Shown here piece after piece: positions 1 through 8,950 of a DNA stretch of 64,000 nt. The DNA comes from Myxococcales bacterium (GTDB lineage Bacteria; Myxococcota_A; Polyangia; Polyangiales; Polyangiaceae): the NCBI GenBank assembly GCA_016720545.1, contig JADKKK010000003.1, positions 310,001 to 374,000 of the forward strand, in the 5' to 3' direction. Below the pieces are notes generated by a model, which saw only the letters and a list, made by a program, of their open reading frames with translations, ran no database searches and had not been told where the DNA came from. The position numbers and the translations under genes are program-made. The first letter of the stretch is position 1. Every line of letters begins with the position of its first letter.

Positions 1-435
1 GACAAGAACACGAAGAGCATCCTCGAGCTGCTCACCAGCGAGGGGCGCAAGCTCGTGATGGCGCAGGAGTTTCTGCCCGCGGTCACCGCCGGCGACAAGC
101 GCGTGTTGCTCCTCGACGGAGAGGTGCTCGGCGCGATCAACCGCGTCCCCCAAGGCGACGACATCCGCTCCAACATCCACGTGGGGGGGCGCGTGGAGCC
201 GTGCGAGGTCACGGAGGCAGAGCGCGCGATCGTGGCCGACATCGCGCCGAGGCTCCGCGCCGACGGCCTCGTGTTCGTGGGCCTCGACCTCATCGGCGGA
301 CGCCTCACCGAGGTGAACGTCACGTCGCCCACCGGCATTCAAGAGCTCTCGCGCCACCGCGGCGAAGACGTCGCGACCCGCGTGATCGAGTGGGCCGAGC
401 GGAAGGCGCTCGAGCTCCACCCCTCGCTGCCCTGA
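1..435 (+). CDS. gshB: Glutathione synthetase, C-terminal part (5' end outside window)
   Basis: The reading frame is open from base 1 and ends at a TGA, giving the last 144 residues of an ATP-grasp enzyme that joins gamma-glutamylcysteine and glycine to make glutathione in the cytoplasm. Visible landmarks are the QEFLP segment, the DKRVLLLDGE strand, the AINRVP and SNIHVGGR loops (substrate and nucleotide binding) and the metal-binding end FVGLDLIGGRLTEVNVTSPTG. This order matches the C-terminal half of bacterial GshB. The start lies upstream of the window. It is followed 41 bases later by an FHA gene on the same strand, with no sign of a functional link. Confidence 0.9.
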   Translation, partial: DKNTKSILELLTSEGRKLVMAQEFLPAVTAGDKRVLLLDGEVLGAINRVPQGDDIRSNIHVGGRVEPCEVTEAERAIVADIAPRLRADGLVFVGLDLIGGRLTEVNVTSPTGIQELSRHRGEDVATRVIEWAERKALELHPSLP

Positions 436-476
436 GCCCGCCTGCGCCCACCGGCGCGCCGCCCCGCCCCCCCCGA

Positions 477-1538
477 ATGCCCGTCACCCTCGCCGTCCTC
501 TCCAAGCGCTTGCCCAGCCCGGGCACCTCGACGCCACCGTCCGCCGAGGCCGGCGCGCGCTCCGAGCGGGCCATCACGTTCGACGCCACGCGCGTCGTGC
601 TCGGGCGCGCCGCCTCGGCGGACCTCGTGTTGCCCGACGCGAGCGTGAGTCAGCGGCACGCCTCCATCCGCACGAGCGGCGCAGAGTACGCCGTCGTCGA
701 CGAGGGCAGCACGAACGGCACCTTCGTGGGCGAGGTTAGGCTCACGCCCCACGTACCGCGCCCCCTGCGGAGCGGCGATCGGCTGCGACTCGGTCGGGTG
801 TGGGTGGAGGTACGCTTCAACGCCGCGCCGGCCACGCGCGATCTCGGGCTCGCCACACGCGAGCTGGCGATGGCGATGGCCGCGGACCTCCTCGGCGGTG
901 TCGACCAAGCCGTCGCCCGCGTCGAGGTGCACGGCGGCCCCGACGACGGCGCAACGATCGCCCTGACCGAGGAGGGCCGCGCGTACATGGTGGGCCGCGG
1001 CGAAGGCTGCGACCTGCTGCTCACCGATCCCGACACGTCGCGCCAGCACGTGCTCTTCGTCAGGCGTGGGGAGCAGACCTACGTGGTGGACCTGGGCTCG
1101 AAGAACGGCGCCTACCTCGGACCCGACCGCCTCCCCGCCGAGCGCGAGGTGCGCGTGGCCTCGGGCCAGACGATCGCGCTGGGTCGCACCCGGCTCGTCC
1201 ACGAGGAGCCCCTCGCGCGGGTGCTCGCGAGCCTGTCGGCCGCCCCAGACGACGAGGTGCTCGACGAGGAGCCTCCGCCGCCGCCTCCGCCCGCGAGCGC
1301 CTCGGTCCTGGCCGCTGCCACGGCCCCCGCCCCGGCGTCCGCGCCACTCGCGGCAGCAAGCGACGCGCCGCCCACGAGCGCCTCGGGCGGCGCGCCGCGA
1401 TCGTCGCCGCCCGCGTCACGCCGGGCTCCCCGCGCCCGCGGCCCGAGCGCCGCCGACGTCGCCGTGGTGCTCGGCGCCCTCACGCTCATCGGGCTCAGCG
1501 CGGCCGGGCTCTACTGGCTGGTCGGCCCGGGGCGCTAA
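477..1538 (+). CDS. Double FHA-domain protein with C-terminal membrane anchor
   Basis: 353 residues, taking the ATG at 477. FHA domain 1 (about residues 30-115) has GRAASADLVLPDASVSQRH and the DEGSTNGTF motif. FHA domain 2 (about 145-245) has VGRGEGCDLLLTDPDTSRQH and DLGSKNGAYLG. The G-R, S-x-x-H and N-G residues of phosphothreonine binding are present in both. A Pro/Ala/Ser-rich linker follows, then one hydrophobic segment near the C-terminus (VAVVLGALTLIGLSAAGLYWL), so the FHA domains probably face the cytoplasm on a tail anchor. FHA domains read Thr phosphorylation, so a Ser/Thr kinase is the expected partner; none is adjacent. Confidence 0.85.
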   Translation: MPVTLAVLSKRLPSPGTSTPPSAEAGARSERAITFDATRVVLGRAASADLVLPDASVSQRHASIRTSGAEYAVVDEGSTNGTFVGEVRLTPHVPRPLRSGDRLRLGRVWVEVRFNAAPATRDLGLATRELAMAMAADLLGGVDQAVARVEVHGGPDDGATIALTEEGRAYMVGRGEGCDLLLTDPDTSRQHVLFVRRGEQTYVVDLGSKNGAYLGPDRLPAEREVRVASGQTIALGRTRLVHEEPLARVLASLSAAPDDEVLDEEPPPPPPPASASVLAAATAPAPASAPLAAASDAPPTSASGGAPRSSPPASRRAPRARGPSAADVAVVLGALTLIGLSAAGLYWLVGPGR

Positions 1539-1623
1539 ATCAGCGTCCCAACTGCGATCATGTCGCCGGCTCGGCCGCCGCCGTCCTCGACTCCGGGCTC
1601 ACTCGAACCGCGTCCGCCGGCGT

Positions 1624-2406
1624 TCACTGCTCGAAGCAGTAGAAGCGGGCCGTCTTCTGACAGCTGGCAGCGCCGGCGCTGCTCCAGTTCCCACGCAGTC
1701 CCCCGGCGGATCCGATCCGCCCGAGGTGGTCGACCTCGGTCCCGCCCGCCCAGGAGTTGCAGTGACCCGCGAAGTCGATCGTTCCGTCCGCGAACGTGCC
1801 GGTCCACACGGCGTCGTCGAGACCGGGCGCAACGGCGGGGAGCCCGTTCGCGCCGAGCACGATGGGCTCTTCGGGACCCAAGACGATGGCCGCGCGAGAG
1901 GGGAACACGAGCGCGCCAAAGGTGCCCGCGACCACGCCGGGGAGACGCCACGACGCGCCGTCGGGCAGGCGACTGCCGGCGCTCACCGTCGGGACCGAGA
2001 GGTAAGCGTACCAGGTAGAGCCGAGCGCGCGGGCCTCGGTCGCGCAGCGGGCGTCGGCTTCGAGCTGTGCGTCCACGGTCGTTCCTGAAGCGAACGTGCC
2101 GGGGAAGGTCGCCTCGGTGAGAAACACACGCTTCTTCGCGAGTCCGGCGTCAACGCGGCTCGTGTCCAGCAGCGAGGAGTCCTCCACGCTCGCGTCGAGC
2201 TCGCCGGGGGGCCTGACGTCCGGGTCCAGGCTGCTCGGGAGCGCGCGGTCGACGACGGCGCCGTCGGTCGCCGTCGTCACATCGAGAGGCACCGAAGCCT
2301 CGGCCGAAGCGCCCGCGTCCGCGTCCGGTGCCGTACCAAACGAGGAGCACGCGATCCCGAAGGGCGGGGCCGCGGCGAGCGCGAGGACGGCGTACCGAAG
2401 ATCCAT
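1624..2406 (-). CDS. DUF1554-like lipoprotein (paralogue 1)
   Basis: 260 residues from the ATG at 2406. A short signal peptide ends in a lipobox-like GIACSS, so the product is probably an outer-membrane or surface lipoprotein. An Asp/Ala/Ser-rich spacer runs to about residue 95. The folded domain follows: it opens with KRVFLTEATFPGTFASG, has one DARCATEARALG helix, a W-Y-A-Y-L strand, a VWTGTFADGT turn with HCNSW, and closes with ASCQKTARFYCFEQ. The layout and the FYCF-x-Q/K end match DUF1554 proteins, known mainly from Leptospira lipoproteins and lectin-like in organisation. A paralogue lies at 7992-8792. The function is unknown. Confidence 0.75.
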   Translation of the reverse strand: MDLRYAVLALAAAPPFGIACSSFGTAPDADAGASAEASVPLDVTTATDGAVVDRALPSSLDPDVRPPGELDASVEDSSLLDTSRVDAGLAKKRVFLTEATFPGTFASGTTVDAQLEADARCATEARALGSTWYAYLSVPTVSAGSRLPDGASWRLPGVVAGTFGALVFPSRAAIVLGPEEPIVLGANGLPAVAPGLDDAVWTGTFADGTIDFAGHCNSWAGGTEVDHLGRIGSAGGLRGNWSSAGAASCQKTARFYCFEQ

Positions 2407-2527
2407 TCCGTAGGAATAGCACTGGGGAGAGGCGAGCGCGCGACGGCCCGCCAGCCGGACCGCGCGGGGCTGATCTGCTCGGTCGTGTCGCCCCTTCCCG
2501 CGGGGCCGCGGGGCTTTTACATCCGAT

Positions 2528-3280
2528 CTATTCCTGAGCGCGATAGGCGCGCGCCACCGGCACGATCGCGCGCGGATCGTTCGTGACGACGCCGTCCGCG
2601 CCGAGCGCGAAGAGCCGCGCCGCCTCGGCGGGATCGTCGATGGTCCAGTAGTCGACGCGCACGCCGACCGCGTGGCACTTCGCGATGAAGCCCGCTCCGT
2701 CGAGCCGCAGCGGGCCCTGGTGCGTGGGGATCTGCGCGGCGTTGCCGCGGGGCGCGAGCCGCTCGAGCACCGCGAGCGGCAGAGCGCGAAGCAACACGAC
2801 CTCCGAGAGGCCGAGCCCGGTGTTCGCATGGCCGAGGGCGCGGACGGCGCGCACGTTGGACGAGAAGAAGCTCGTGAGCCGCACGCGCTCGCCCGCCGCA
2901 CGCTCCCGCACCACGCGCACGACGGCCGCGGCCGCGCGGGCGTCGCGGGGCTTCACGTCGATGTTGAAGAACGCCGTGGGGAAGGCGTCGAGGGCCTCGG
3001 CGAGGGTGGGCACGCGGTGCTCACCGCGCGCTCGGGGGTGCGTCGCGCCCGCGTTCCATCGTCGCAGCGCCGCGAGCGGGGTCGCGTCGACCCGGGCAGG
3101 CTCTCGGCAGCAGCGCTCGCCGGTGTCGTCGTGCGCGATCACCACCGCGCCGTCGGAGGTGAGATGGACGTCGGTCTCGAGCGCGTCGGCGCCGGCCTCG
3201 AGCGCGCAAGCGAACCCCTCGAGGGTGTTCTCGGGCCGCTCGGCGGGCGCGCCGCGGTGCCCATAGACGACCTTCTTCAC
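2528..3280 (-). CDS. Glycerophosphodiester phosphodiesterase (GDPD family)
   Basis: 250 residues, complete, with no signal peptide, so it is probably cytoplasmic. It should hydrolyse glycerophosphodiesters to glycerol-3-phosphate and an alcohol. Catalytic landmarks are clear: HRGAPAERPENTLEGF at residues 8-23 (catalytic His8, then PENT), LETDVHLTSDG at 34-44 (metal ligands Glu35 and Asp37) and AHDD at 49-52 (second catalytic His50). The FNIDVKP strand and the late VDYWTIDDPAEAARLFALGADGVVTNDP segment are the standard TIM-barrel end of this family. The length is normal for a cytosolic UgpQ-type enzyme. It diverges from the MBL-fold gene at 3364, leaving an 83-base shared upstream region. Confidence 0.9.
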   Translation of the reverse strand: MKKVVYGHRGAPAERPENTLEGFACALEAGADALETDVHLTSDGAVVIAHDDTGERCCREPARVDATPLAALRRWNAGATHPRARGEHRVPTLAEALDAFPTAFFNIDVKPRDARAAAAVVRVVRERAAGERVRLTSFFSSNVRAVRALGHANTGLGLSEVVLLRALPLAVLERLAPRGNAAQIPTHQGPLRLDGAGFIAKCHAVGVRVDYWTIDDPAEAARLFALGADGVVTNDPRAIVPVARAYRAQE

Positions 3281-3363
3281 CGCGCCTCTTCCATGCCCAC
3301 ACTAGTAGTCGTTGAATAGGCCGTCCATCCACGTATTTCAGGCCACGGGACACCCCACCCACG

Positions 3364-4302
3364 ATGCACAACCTGTACGACCGAGTCTTTCCCCGATGGG
3401 CGCCAGAGCACAGGTTCCGCCCGGTGCGCTCGAGCGCGACCGTCGACGCCGCGTCGACGCTCTCGCTGCGCTGGCTCGGCACGGCCAGCTTCGTGCTCGA
3501 GAGCGCGACCACCACCGTGCTCATCGATCCGTACCTCACGCGCAAGCCGCTCCTCGCCATGCCGTTCGCGCACGAGCCCGACGACGGCGCGATCTTCGGC
3601 GCCCTCCCCGACAAGGTCGACGCGGTGCTCTGCGGGCACTCGCACTACGATCACGTGGCCGACGCGCCGCGGATCGCGAAGCGCACGGGCGCGAAGCTCG
3701 TGGGGTCGGAGAGCACCTGCGCCTGGGGCGCCGCCGAGGGGCTCAGCGAGTCGCAGCTCGTGCGCGTGGGGCCGCGCGGACGCACCCTCGAGGTGGGCGA
3801 CATGACCGTTCGCTTCATCCCGAGCCAGCACGGGAAGGTCGCGTTTCACCGCGTGCCGTTCCCGGGCTTCGTGACCGAGGCGCCGAGGCTCCCGCAGCCC
3901 GTCTGGGCCTACAAGATGGGCGGCGCGTTCGGCATCCACGTGCGCGTGGGCGCGCTTTCGGTCTACCACAACGGCAGCGCCGACCTCATCGACGCGGAGC
4001 TGCGCGACGTGCGCGCCGACGTGCTCCTCGCCTGCCTCGCGGGCCGCCGGGGCACGGAGAGCTACCTCCGGCGCCTCGTCGATCACCTGCACCCCGGCCT
4101 CGTGGTGCCGACCCACCACGACGCGTTCTTCGCGCCGCTCTCGCGGGGCGTGCACCTCTTGCCGCGCATCGACCTCGGGGGCTTCCTCGCGGAGACCGCG
4201 GTGTACGCGCCCGGCGCCACCCGCGTGACCGTCGACTACCTGGAGACTCTCTCGGTGCCGCTCGGCGACGCCCGCGGCGCGGCGCTCCTCCCACGCGCGT
4301 GA
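3364..4302 (+). CDS. MBL-fold metal-dependent hydrolase
   Basis: 312 residues from the ATG at 3364. The metallo-beta-lactamase fold is shown by LRWLGTASFVLES (about residues 35-47), VLIDPYLTR, the zinc motif GHSHYDHVADAP (His92, His94, Asp96, His97), the later FIPSQHGK, VYHNGSADLI, and the final THHDAFF. The pattern resembles the NAPE-PLD/UlaG-like branch, so a lipid or small phosphoester is a possible substrate, but it cannot be assigned from sequence alone. It sits back to back with a GDPD phosphodiesterase; both could act on lipid-derived esters, which is inference. Confidence 0.85.
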   Translation: MHNLYDRVFPRWAPEHRFRPVRSSATVDAASTLSLRWLGTASFVLESATTTVLIDPYLTRKPLLAMPFAHEPDDGAIFGALPDKVDAVLCGHSHYDHVADAPRIAKRTGAKLVGSESTCAWGAAEGLSESQLVRVGPRGRTLEVGDMTVRFIPSQHGKVAFHRVPFPGFVTEAPRLPQPVWAYKMGGAFGIHVRVGALSVYHNGSADLIDAELRDVRADVLLACLAGRRGTESYLRRLVDHLHPGLVVPTHHDAFFAPLSRGVHLLPRIDLGGFLAETAVYAPGATRVTVDYLETLSVPLGDARGAALLPRA

Positions 4303-4357
4303 CGCCCGCGCAGATGTTGCGGCGCCGAGGCGAGTCCCCACGTAGACTGCGCGCGCC

Positions 4358-7327
4358 GTGCGCCGCGCCCACACGCTCCTCGCCGCGCTCGCCGCGCTCG
4401 CCTCGCTGACCTCGCTTGCGACCCCGGCGCGCGCGGCCTTCGACCCCGCGCTCAAGTGGAAGTCCCTCGAGTCGAAGCACTTTCGCGTCACGTTCTACAC
4501 GGGGCTCGACGACGTCGCGCGGCGCGTCGCCGACCTCGCGGAGGCCGCGCACGACACGCTCGCGCCGCCGCTCGGCTGGGCGCCCGAGGACAAGACCGAG
4601 ATCCTCATCAACGACACGCCCGACTCGGCCAACGGGTCAGCCACGGCGCTGCCCTACAACGCCGTGCGCTTGAACGTGACGGCGCCCGACGACCTGTCGC
4701 CGCTCGGCGACGTAGACGACTGGCTGCTCGCGCTCATCACGCACGAGTACACGCACGTCCTACACCTCGACAACATGACCGGCTTGCCCGTGCTGGTGAA
4801 CCGGGTGATCGGCAAGACCCTCGCGCCGAACCAGGTGCAGCCTCGGTGGATCCAAGAGGGCACCGCCGTGTACTTCGAGAGCACCCGCACGAGCGGCGGG
4901 CGGCTCCGCTCGAGCCTGTGGTCGATGTACATGCGCGCCGACGTGCTCGGCCAGAACTTCGCTTCGCTCGACCAGTTCTCGAACTACGTGCGGCGGTGGC
5001 CGCAGGGGAACATTTGGTACCTCTACGGCTCGTATTTCATCCAGTGGGTCGCCGAGACCTACGGCGAGGAGACCCTCCGCCGCATGTCGGAGGAGTACGG
5101 CCGCCAGCCCATCCCGTGGGGACTCTCGCGCACCATTCGCCGCGTGACCGGCAAGACCTGGGACGAGCTCTACGTCGGGTTTCGCAAAGAGATGGAGCGG
5201 CGGGCGCACGCCACGAAGCGCGCGGTGCTCGCGCGCGGCCTACGCGAGGGCGCGCGCGTCACCTTCGTGGGCCAAGGCGCGAAGTACCCACGCTGGATCC
5301 CCCGCGGCACGTACCCCGGCTACGAAGACAAGCTGCTTTACTATCGCGAGGACGCCGACACGCGGCCCGGGCTCTACGCGGTGGCCGTCGATCGCGACGC
5401 GACCGGCGCGCCCGTCGTGGGCAAGGAGCCGCCGCGCGCGGAGCTGCTCGTGCGCACCGCGGGCGACGCGGCCGCGAGCTTCGCCCCGGACGGCTCGCTG
5501 TTCTACAACACGCCCGCGTTCTACTCGAACCTGTTCACCTACAACGAGCTCTACCGGGTAGGCCGCGGCGAGAAGAGCCCCTCGGCGCTCGACGGCGTGC
5601 CCGAGCGCCTCACCGACGGATACCGCGCCATCGATCCCACGGTGTCGCCCGACGGCCTGCGCGTCGCGTTCGTCACGAACCACCACGGCACGCGGTACCT
5701 GCAGCTCGCCGAGCTTGGCGGTCCCACGGGCCACGCCATCACGAACGTGCGCGCGCTCGTGCAGAGCGCCCCCTACGAGCAGGCGTTCACGCCGCGCTTC
5801 TCGCCGGACGGCGCCAGCGTGGTGTTCAGCCACTGGGCGAAGGGCGGCTACCGAGACCTGTGGCTCGTCGACGTGGCGACGGGCCGCGTGCGAGAGCTCA
5901 CGCACGATCGCGCCGTCGACGGCGGCTGCTCGTTCTCGCCCGACGGGCGGCGCGTGTTCTACCACTCCGACCGCACCGGAGTGTCGAACGTGTACGCGAT
6001 CGAGCTCGCGACCGGCGCGGTGAGTCAGATCACCAACGTGCTCACCGGCGCGTTCTACCCCGAGGTCTCGCCCGACGGCCGATCGCTCGCGTACATCGGC
6101 TACACGAAGGACGGCTTCGACCTCTTCGTGATGCCGCTCGACCCCGCGCGCGAGCTCTCGCCGGCGCCCTACGTCGACACCCACCCGTCGCCGCCGCGCG
6201 TCCCGGCCGCCACGAACTACGAGATCACCCCCTACTCGCCCCTCCGCACGCTGCGGCCACGGCGCTTCGCCCTCTCAACTTCGCCCGGCAATTTCGGGCA
6301 GCTCGTGAGCGCGCAGGTGTCGGCCAGCGACATCTCCGGCATGCACGGCGTCTCCGCGACCCTCGTGCAAGAGCTCGAGCGGCCCGAGGTGCAGGGCACG
6401 CTCGCGTATGCGTACTATGGGCAGCGGTTCGACACGTCGGTGAGCGCCTCGCGCACGATCACGCCGCGCCAGTACCAGCTCGGCTCGGCGAAGCTCGCCG
6501 CCATCCAAGAGACGACCGGCTTCCAGACAGGTGTATCTTACACGCGCTCGCGCCTCTACGACGCGCAGACCTTCGCGGCGTCGTACACGCTCCAGAACTT
6601 CGGCATCAAGCTGCCCCTCGCGAGCGAGCGGCTCGACCCCTACGAGACGCCCCAGCGCCTGCGCACGGGGCTCGCGGGGGTCGTGGGGCTCGCCTACACG
6701 TACTCCAGCGCGGAGCGCTATCTGCGGAGCGTGGGGCCGGAGCGCGGCGGCTCTGCGCAGGTCACGATGAACCTCTCGAACCCGGCGCTCGGCGGCGAGT
6801 TCGAGGGCATGAGCGCCACCGCCCGGGTCGCGCAGTACTTCCACATGCCGTGGCTCTCCCACCACTCGCTCGCGGTCAACCTCAGCGCGGGCACGAGCGG
6901 GGGCTCCTACCCAGGCAAGTCGGCGTTCTTCGTAGGCGGCTTCGTCGACGTGCCCCTCCTCGACACCGTGACCGACTCCCTCGTGCAGAGCGGCATCGTG
7001 CTCCGCGGGTATCCGTCGGGCTTCCAGGTGGGGCAGCACTACACGCTCCTCAACACCGAGTACCGCTTCCCCATCTGGAACTTCGACCGCGGCTCCTCCA
7101 CGCTGCCGTTCTTCCTGAACCGCCTCACGGGCGCCGTGTTCTTCGACTACGGCGCGGCCTTCGACACCTTCGAGGACGCGAAATACAAGAGCGGCACGGG
7201 CGGCGAGCTCTGGCTCGACACGTTCCTCGGCTACGGGCTCCCGCTCACGTTCCGCCTCGGCTACGCGCGCGGCCTCGCGAGCGAGGGCACCGACAAGGTG
7301 TACGTGGTCGGGGCGATTCCATACTAA
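4358..7327 (+). CDS. Secreted metallopeptidase-like / TolB-type beta-propeller / outer-membrane barrel protein
   Basis: 989 residues from the GTG at 4358, complete and unbroken. A signal peptide ends at ATPARA-A. Residues about 30-290 hold a zincin-like (peptidase MA family) domain with LITHEYTHVLHLD (HExxH at 129-133) and WIQEGTAVYFES (probable third ligand Glu167). Residues about 300-620 carry repeated WD40-like/TolB blades (for example DPTVSPDGLRVAFVT, FTPRFSPDGASVVFSH, YPEVSPDGRSLAYI). The last ~350 residues alternate hydrophobic strands with Gly/Tyr-rich turns, including VVLRGYPSG-like and FFDYGAAFDT segments typical of an Omp85/D15-like barrel. The product is likely an outer-membrane protein with a periplasmic protease and propeller. 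A lipoprotein gene follows about 100 bases downstream. Confidence 0.85.
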   Translation: MRRAHTLLAALAALASLTSLATPARAAFDPALKWKSLESKHFRVTFYTGLDDVARRVADLAEAAHDTLAPPLGWAPEDKTEILINDTPDSANGSATALPYNAVRLNVTAPDDLSPLGDVDDWLLALITHEYTHVLHLDNMTGLPVLVNRVIGKTLAPNQVQPRWIQEGTAVYFESTRTSGGRLRSSLWSMYMRADVLGQNFASLDQFSNYVRRWPQGNIWYLYGSYFIQWVAETYGEETLRRMSEEYGRQPIPWGLSRTIRRVTGKTWDELYVGFRKEMERRAHATKRAVLARGLREGARVTFVGQGAKYPRWIPRGTYPGYEDKLLYYREDADTRPGLYAVAVDRDATGAPVVGKEPPRAELLVRTAGDAAASFAPDGSLFYNTPAFYSNLFTYNELYRVGRGEKSPSALDGVPERLTDGYRAIDPTVSPDGLRVAFVTNHHGTRYLQLAELGGPTGHAITNVRALVQSAPYEQAFTPRFSPDGASVVFSHWAKGGYRDLWLVDVATGRVRELTHDRAVDGGCSFSPDGRRVFYHSDRTGVSNVYAIELATGAVSQITNVLTGAFYPEVSPDGRSLAYIGYTKDGFDLFVMPLDPARELSPAPYVDTHPSPPRVPAATNYEITPYSPLRTLRPRRFALSTSPGNFGQLVSAQVSASDISGMHGVSATLVQELERPEVQGTLAYAYYGQRFDTSVSASRTITPRQYQLGSAKLAAIQETTGFQTGVSYTRSRLYDAQTFAASYTLQNFGIKLPLASERLDPYETPQRLRTGLAGVVGLAYTYSSAERYLRSVGPERGGSAQVTMNLSNPALGGEFEGMSATARVAQYFHMPWLSHHSLAVNLSAGTSGGSYPGKSAFFVGGFVDVPLLDTVTDSLVQSGIVLRGYPSGFQVGQHYTLLNTEYRFPIWNFDRGSSTLPFFLNRLTGAVFFDYGAAFDTFEDAKYKSGTGGELWLDTFLGYGLPLTFRLGYARGLASEGTDKVYVVGAIPY

Positions 7328-7433
7328 CGACCTTGCAGAGCCGCACGCGAGGCGACCTGACCGCCAGGGCGACCACGGTCCGCGGCCGCCGCAGAACTTG
7401 CCTTTTCGCGCGCGGCATAGAATGGGTAGGGTC

Positions 7434-7982
7434 ATGCGTCCTCTGGTCCTCGCGCTGCTCCTCTCGGCCTCGGCCGCCCCCGCGCTCACCCTCGGTGCGA
7501 CCGGGTGTGCTGGGCAGTCACGCCCGGCCCGCATGCGCGAGGCGGCCTCCGAGCTGAACCTGAACGCGCGCTTCGGCCGCATGGAAATGGCGAGCGAGCA
7601 CGTGGCGCCCGAGGCACGCGAGGCGTTCTTCAAGCGGCGCTCCGTGTGGGGCGGGCGCGTGCGCATCGTCGACTCCGAGCTCGTCGGCATCCGCTTCGAG
7701 AAGGACGACTCCGAGGCGCGGGCCACCGTGGCGGTCGCGTGGCAGCCGGTCGACGACGGCGACCTGCGCACCACAACAGTCACCCAGACCTTCAAAGACA
7801 AGCGAAACGGCTGGCTCCTCGTGTCGGAAGAGGTCGCGGGCGGCGACGTGGGCCTGTTCGGCGGGAAGGCGGCGGCGCCGAAGGACGTCCCCAAGAGCGC
7901 GCCCCGCAAGAACCAGTTCGACACGATCCGCCTCGGTCAGGGCGAGCCCACGAAGCCCTCGGGCGACGACTCGGCGCCCTGA
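7434..7982 (+). CDS. Small lipoprotein of unknown function
   Basis: 182 residues from the ATG at 7434, chosen because a GGGTAGGG stretch lies just upstream and a proper signal peptide (MRPLVLALLLSASAAP) follows; an in-frame ATG at 7422 is an alternative. The lipobox-like LGATGC gives a lipidated Cys near residue 22. The mature part has a helix-strand domain (AASELNLNARFGRMEMA, FFKRRSVWGGRVRIVDSEL, ARATVAVAWQPVDDGDLRTTTVTQTFK, GWLLVSEEV) resembling NTF2-like or DUF4440-style folds, and a Lys/Pro-rich tail. It may be cotranscribed with the large barrel protein upstream. I do not recognise a named family. Confidence 0.75.
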   Translation: MRPLVLALLLSASAAPALTLGATGCAGQSRPARMREAASELNLNARFGRMEMASEHVAPEAREAFFKRRSVWGGRVRIVDSELVGIRFEKDDSEARATVAVAWQPVDDGDLRTTTVTQTFKDKRNGWLLVSEEVAGGDVGLFGGKAAAPKDVPKSAPRKNQFDTIRLGQGEPTKPSGDDSAP

Positions 7983-7991
7983 CAGCTACTC

Positions 7992-8792
7992 CTACTTCTG
8001 GAAGCAGTAGAACCGTCTCTTCAGGCTGCACGGCCGACCACCGAGCGAGGTCCAGTCGGTCGGGAGGAACGACGGGATGCGCCGCGCGTTGCCGGTCGTG
8101 CCAAAGTCGTTCGCTGCGGCGGAGGTCCAGCGCGCGCAGTTGTTGCTGAGCGAGGCCGAGCCGTCGCCGTTGGTCCCGGTCCACACCCACGCCACGACGG
8201 AGTTCTCGTCGAAATCGACCTGGGCGCCGGAGCCGGTGCGGTCCATTTGCACACGCGGGCCCTGGGTCAGGAGCTCCGCCTTTGACGCGGCCACGAGGAC
8301 CGGCGCGCTGCCGTCCACCCCGCCGGGGAGCGCATAGGCGAAGTCCGAGATGCGTGAGGCCGCGTTGAACTTGGTGCCCGTCGCGGTCTCCCAGGAGAGC
8401 CACGCGACGTAGGTGCCGGGCAGCGAGTTGGCGCGCGCCTCGGTGGCGCACACCGCGTCTGCGGCGACCCACGGATCGCCCGCGCCCGCGAAGGCTCCGT
8501 CGACCTTGGCGTCGGTCACGAAGACGAGATGTGCGGGGCTCCCTGCCGCGTCCGGCGCGGGCGCGTCGGGGACGGAGGTGTCGGGGACGGAGGTGTCGGG
8601 GACGGCGCTGTCATTCGGAGGGGGCGCCGCGTCGCTCGGAGCGGTCGCTGTGGTGGTCGCGCTCGGCGAGGGGGCCGCGTCAGTCTTTTGCGCCGTGGGT
8701 TCGTCGCCGACGCAGGCACCGAGGAGCCACGCAGCGGCGAGCGCGGAGACGGAGATCGAGGGCAGGAAACTGGGCACGCGGCGAAGGAGCAT
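7992..8792 (-). CDS. DUF1554-like lipoprotein (paralogue 2)
   Basis: 266 residues from the ATG at 8792, preferred over an upstream in-frame start because it follows a G-run and begins a good lipoprotein signal (MLLRRVPSFLPSISVSALAAAWLLGAC). A spacer rich in Asp, Ala and Pro contains a 15-base tandem repeat (8569-8598) giving PDTSV repeats. The C-terminal domain parallels the gene at 1624-2406: LVFVTDAKVDGAFAG, DAVCATEARANSLPG, a W-L-S-W strand, VVAWVWTGTNGDG, NCARW, and the ending CSLKRRFYCFQK. It is probably a surface lipoprotein with a DUF1554-type lectin-like fold. It is convergent with the lipoprotein at 7434-7982, with only 9 bases between their stops. Confidence 0.75.
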   Translation of the reverse strand: MLLRRVPSFLPSISVSALAAAWLLGACVGDEPTAQKTDAAPSPSATTTATAPSDAAPPPNDSAVPDTSVPDTSVPDAPAPDAAGSPAHLVFVTDAKVDGAFAGAGDPWVAADAVCATEARANSLPGTYVAWLSWETATGTKFNAASRISDFAYALPGGVDGSAPVLVAASKAELLTQGPRVQMDRTGSGAQVDFDENSVVAWVWTGTNGDGSASLSNNCARWTSAAANDFGTTGNARRIPSFLPTDWTSLGGRPCSLKRRFYCFQK

Positions 8793-8950
8793 CCCCCCTA
8801 CGGTAGTAGCGCGAGGCGCGGACGGCAAACGGCTCGGCGAGGCTCGCGGCGCCTGGTCGCGATGGCTCGCAGACTTCGCCTCGCGGGGTCGTGCTCGGGT
8901 CGCACGAGTAGCGAGTGCCTAGCGGACGCGGCTCCGCGCGTCCTCGGACA

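Noticed and set aside
4456..7557. A 1,033-residue frame on the plus strand overlapping the large barrel protein
   Set aside because: Its translation is Arg/Ala-dominated shadow sequence; the other frame has a signal peptide, HExxH and propeller motifs.
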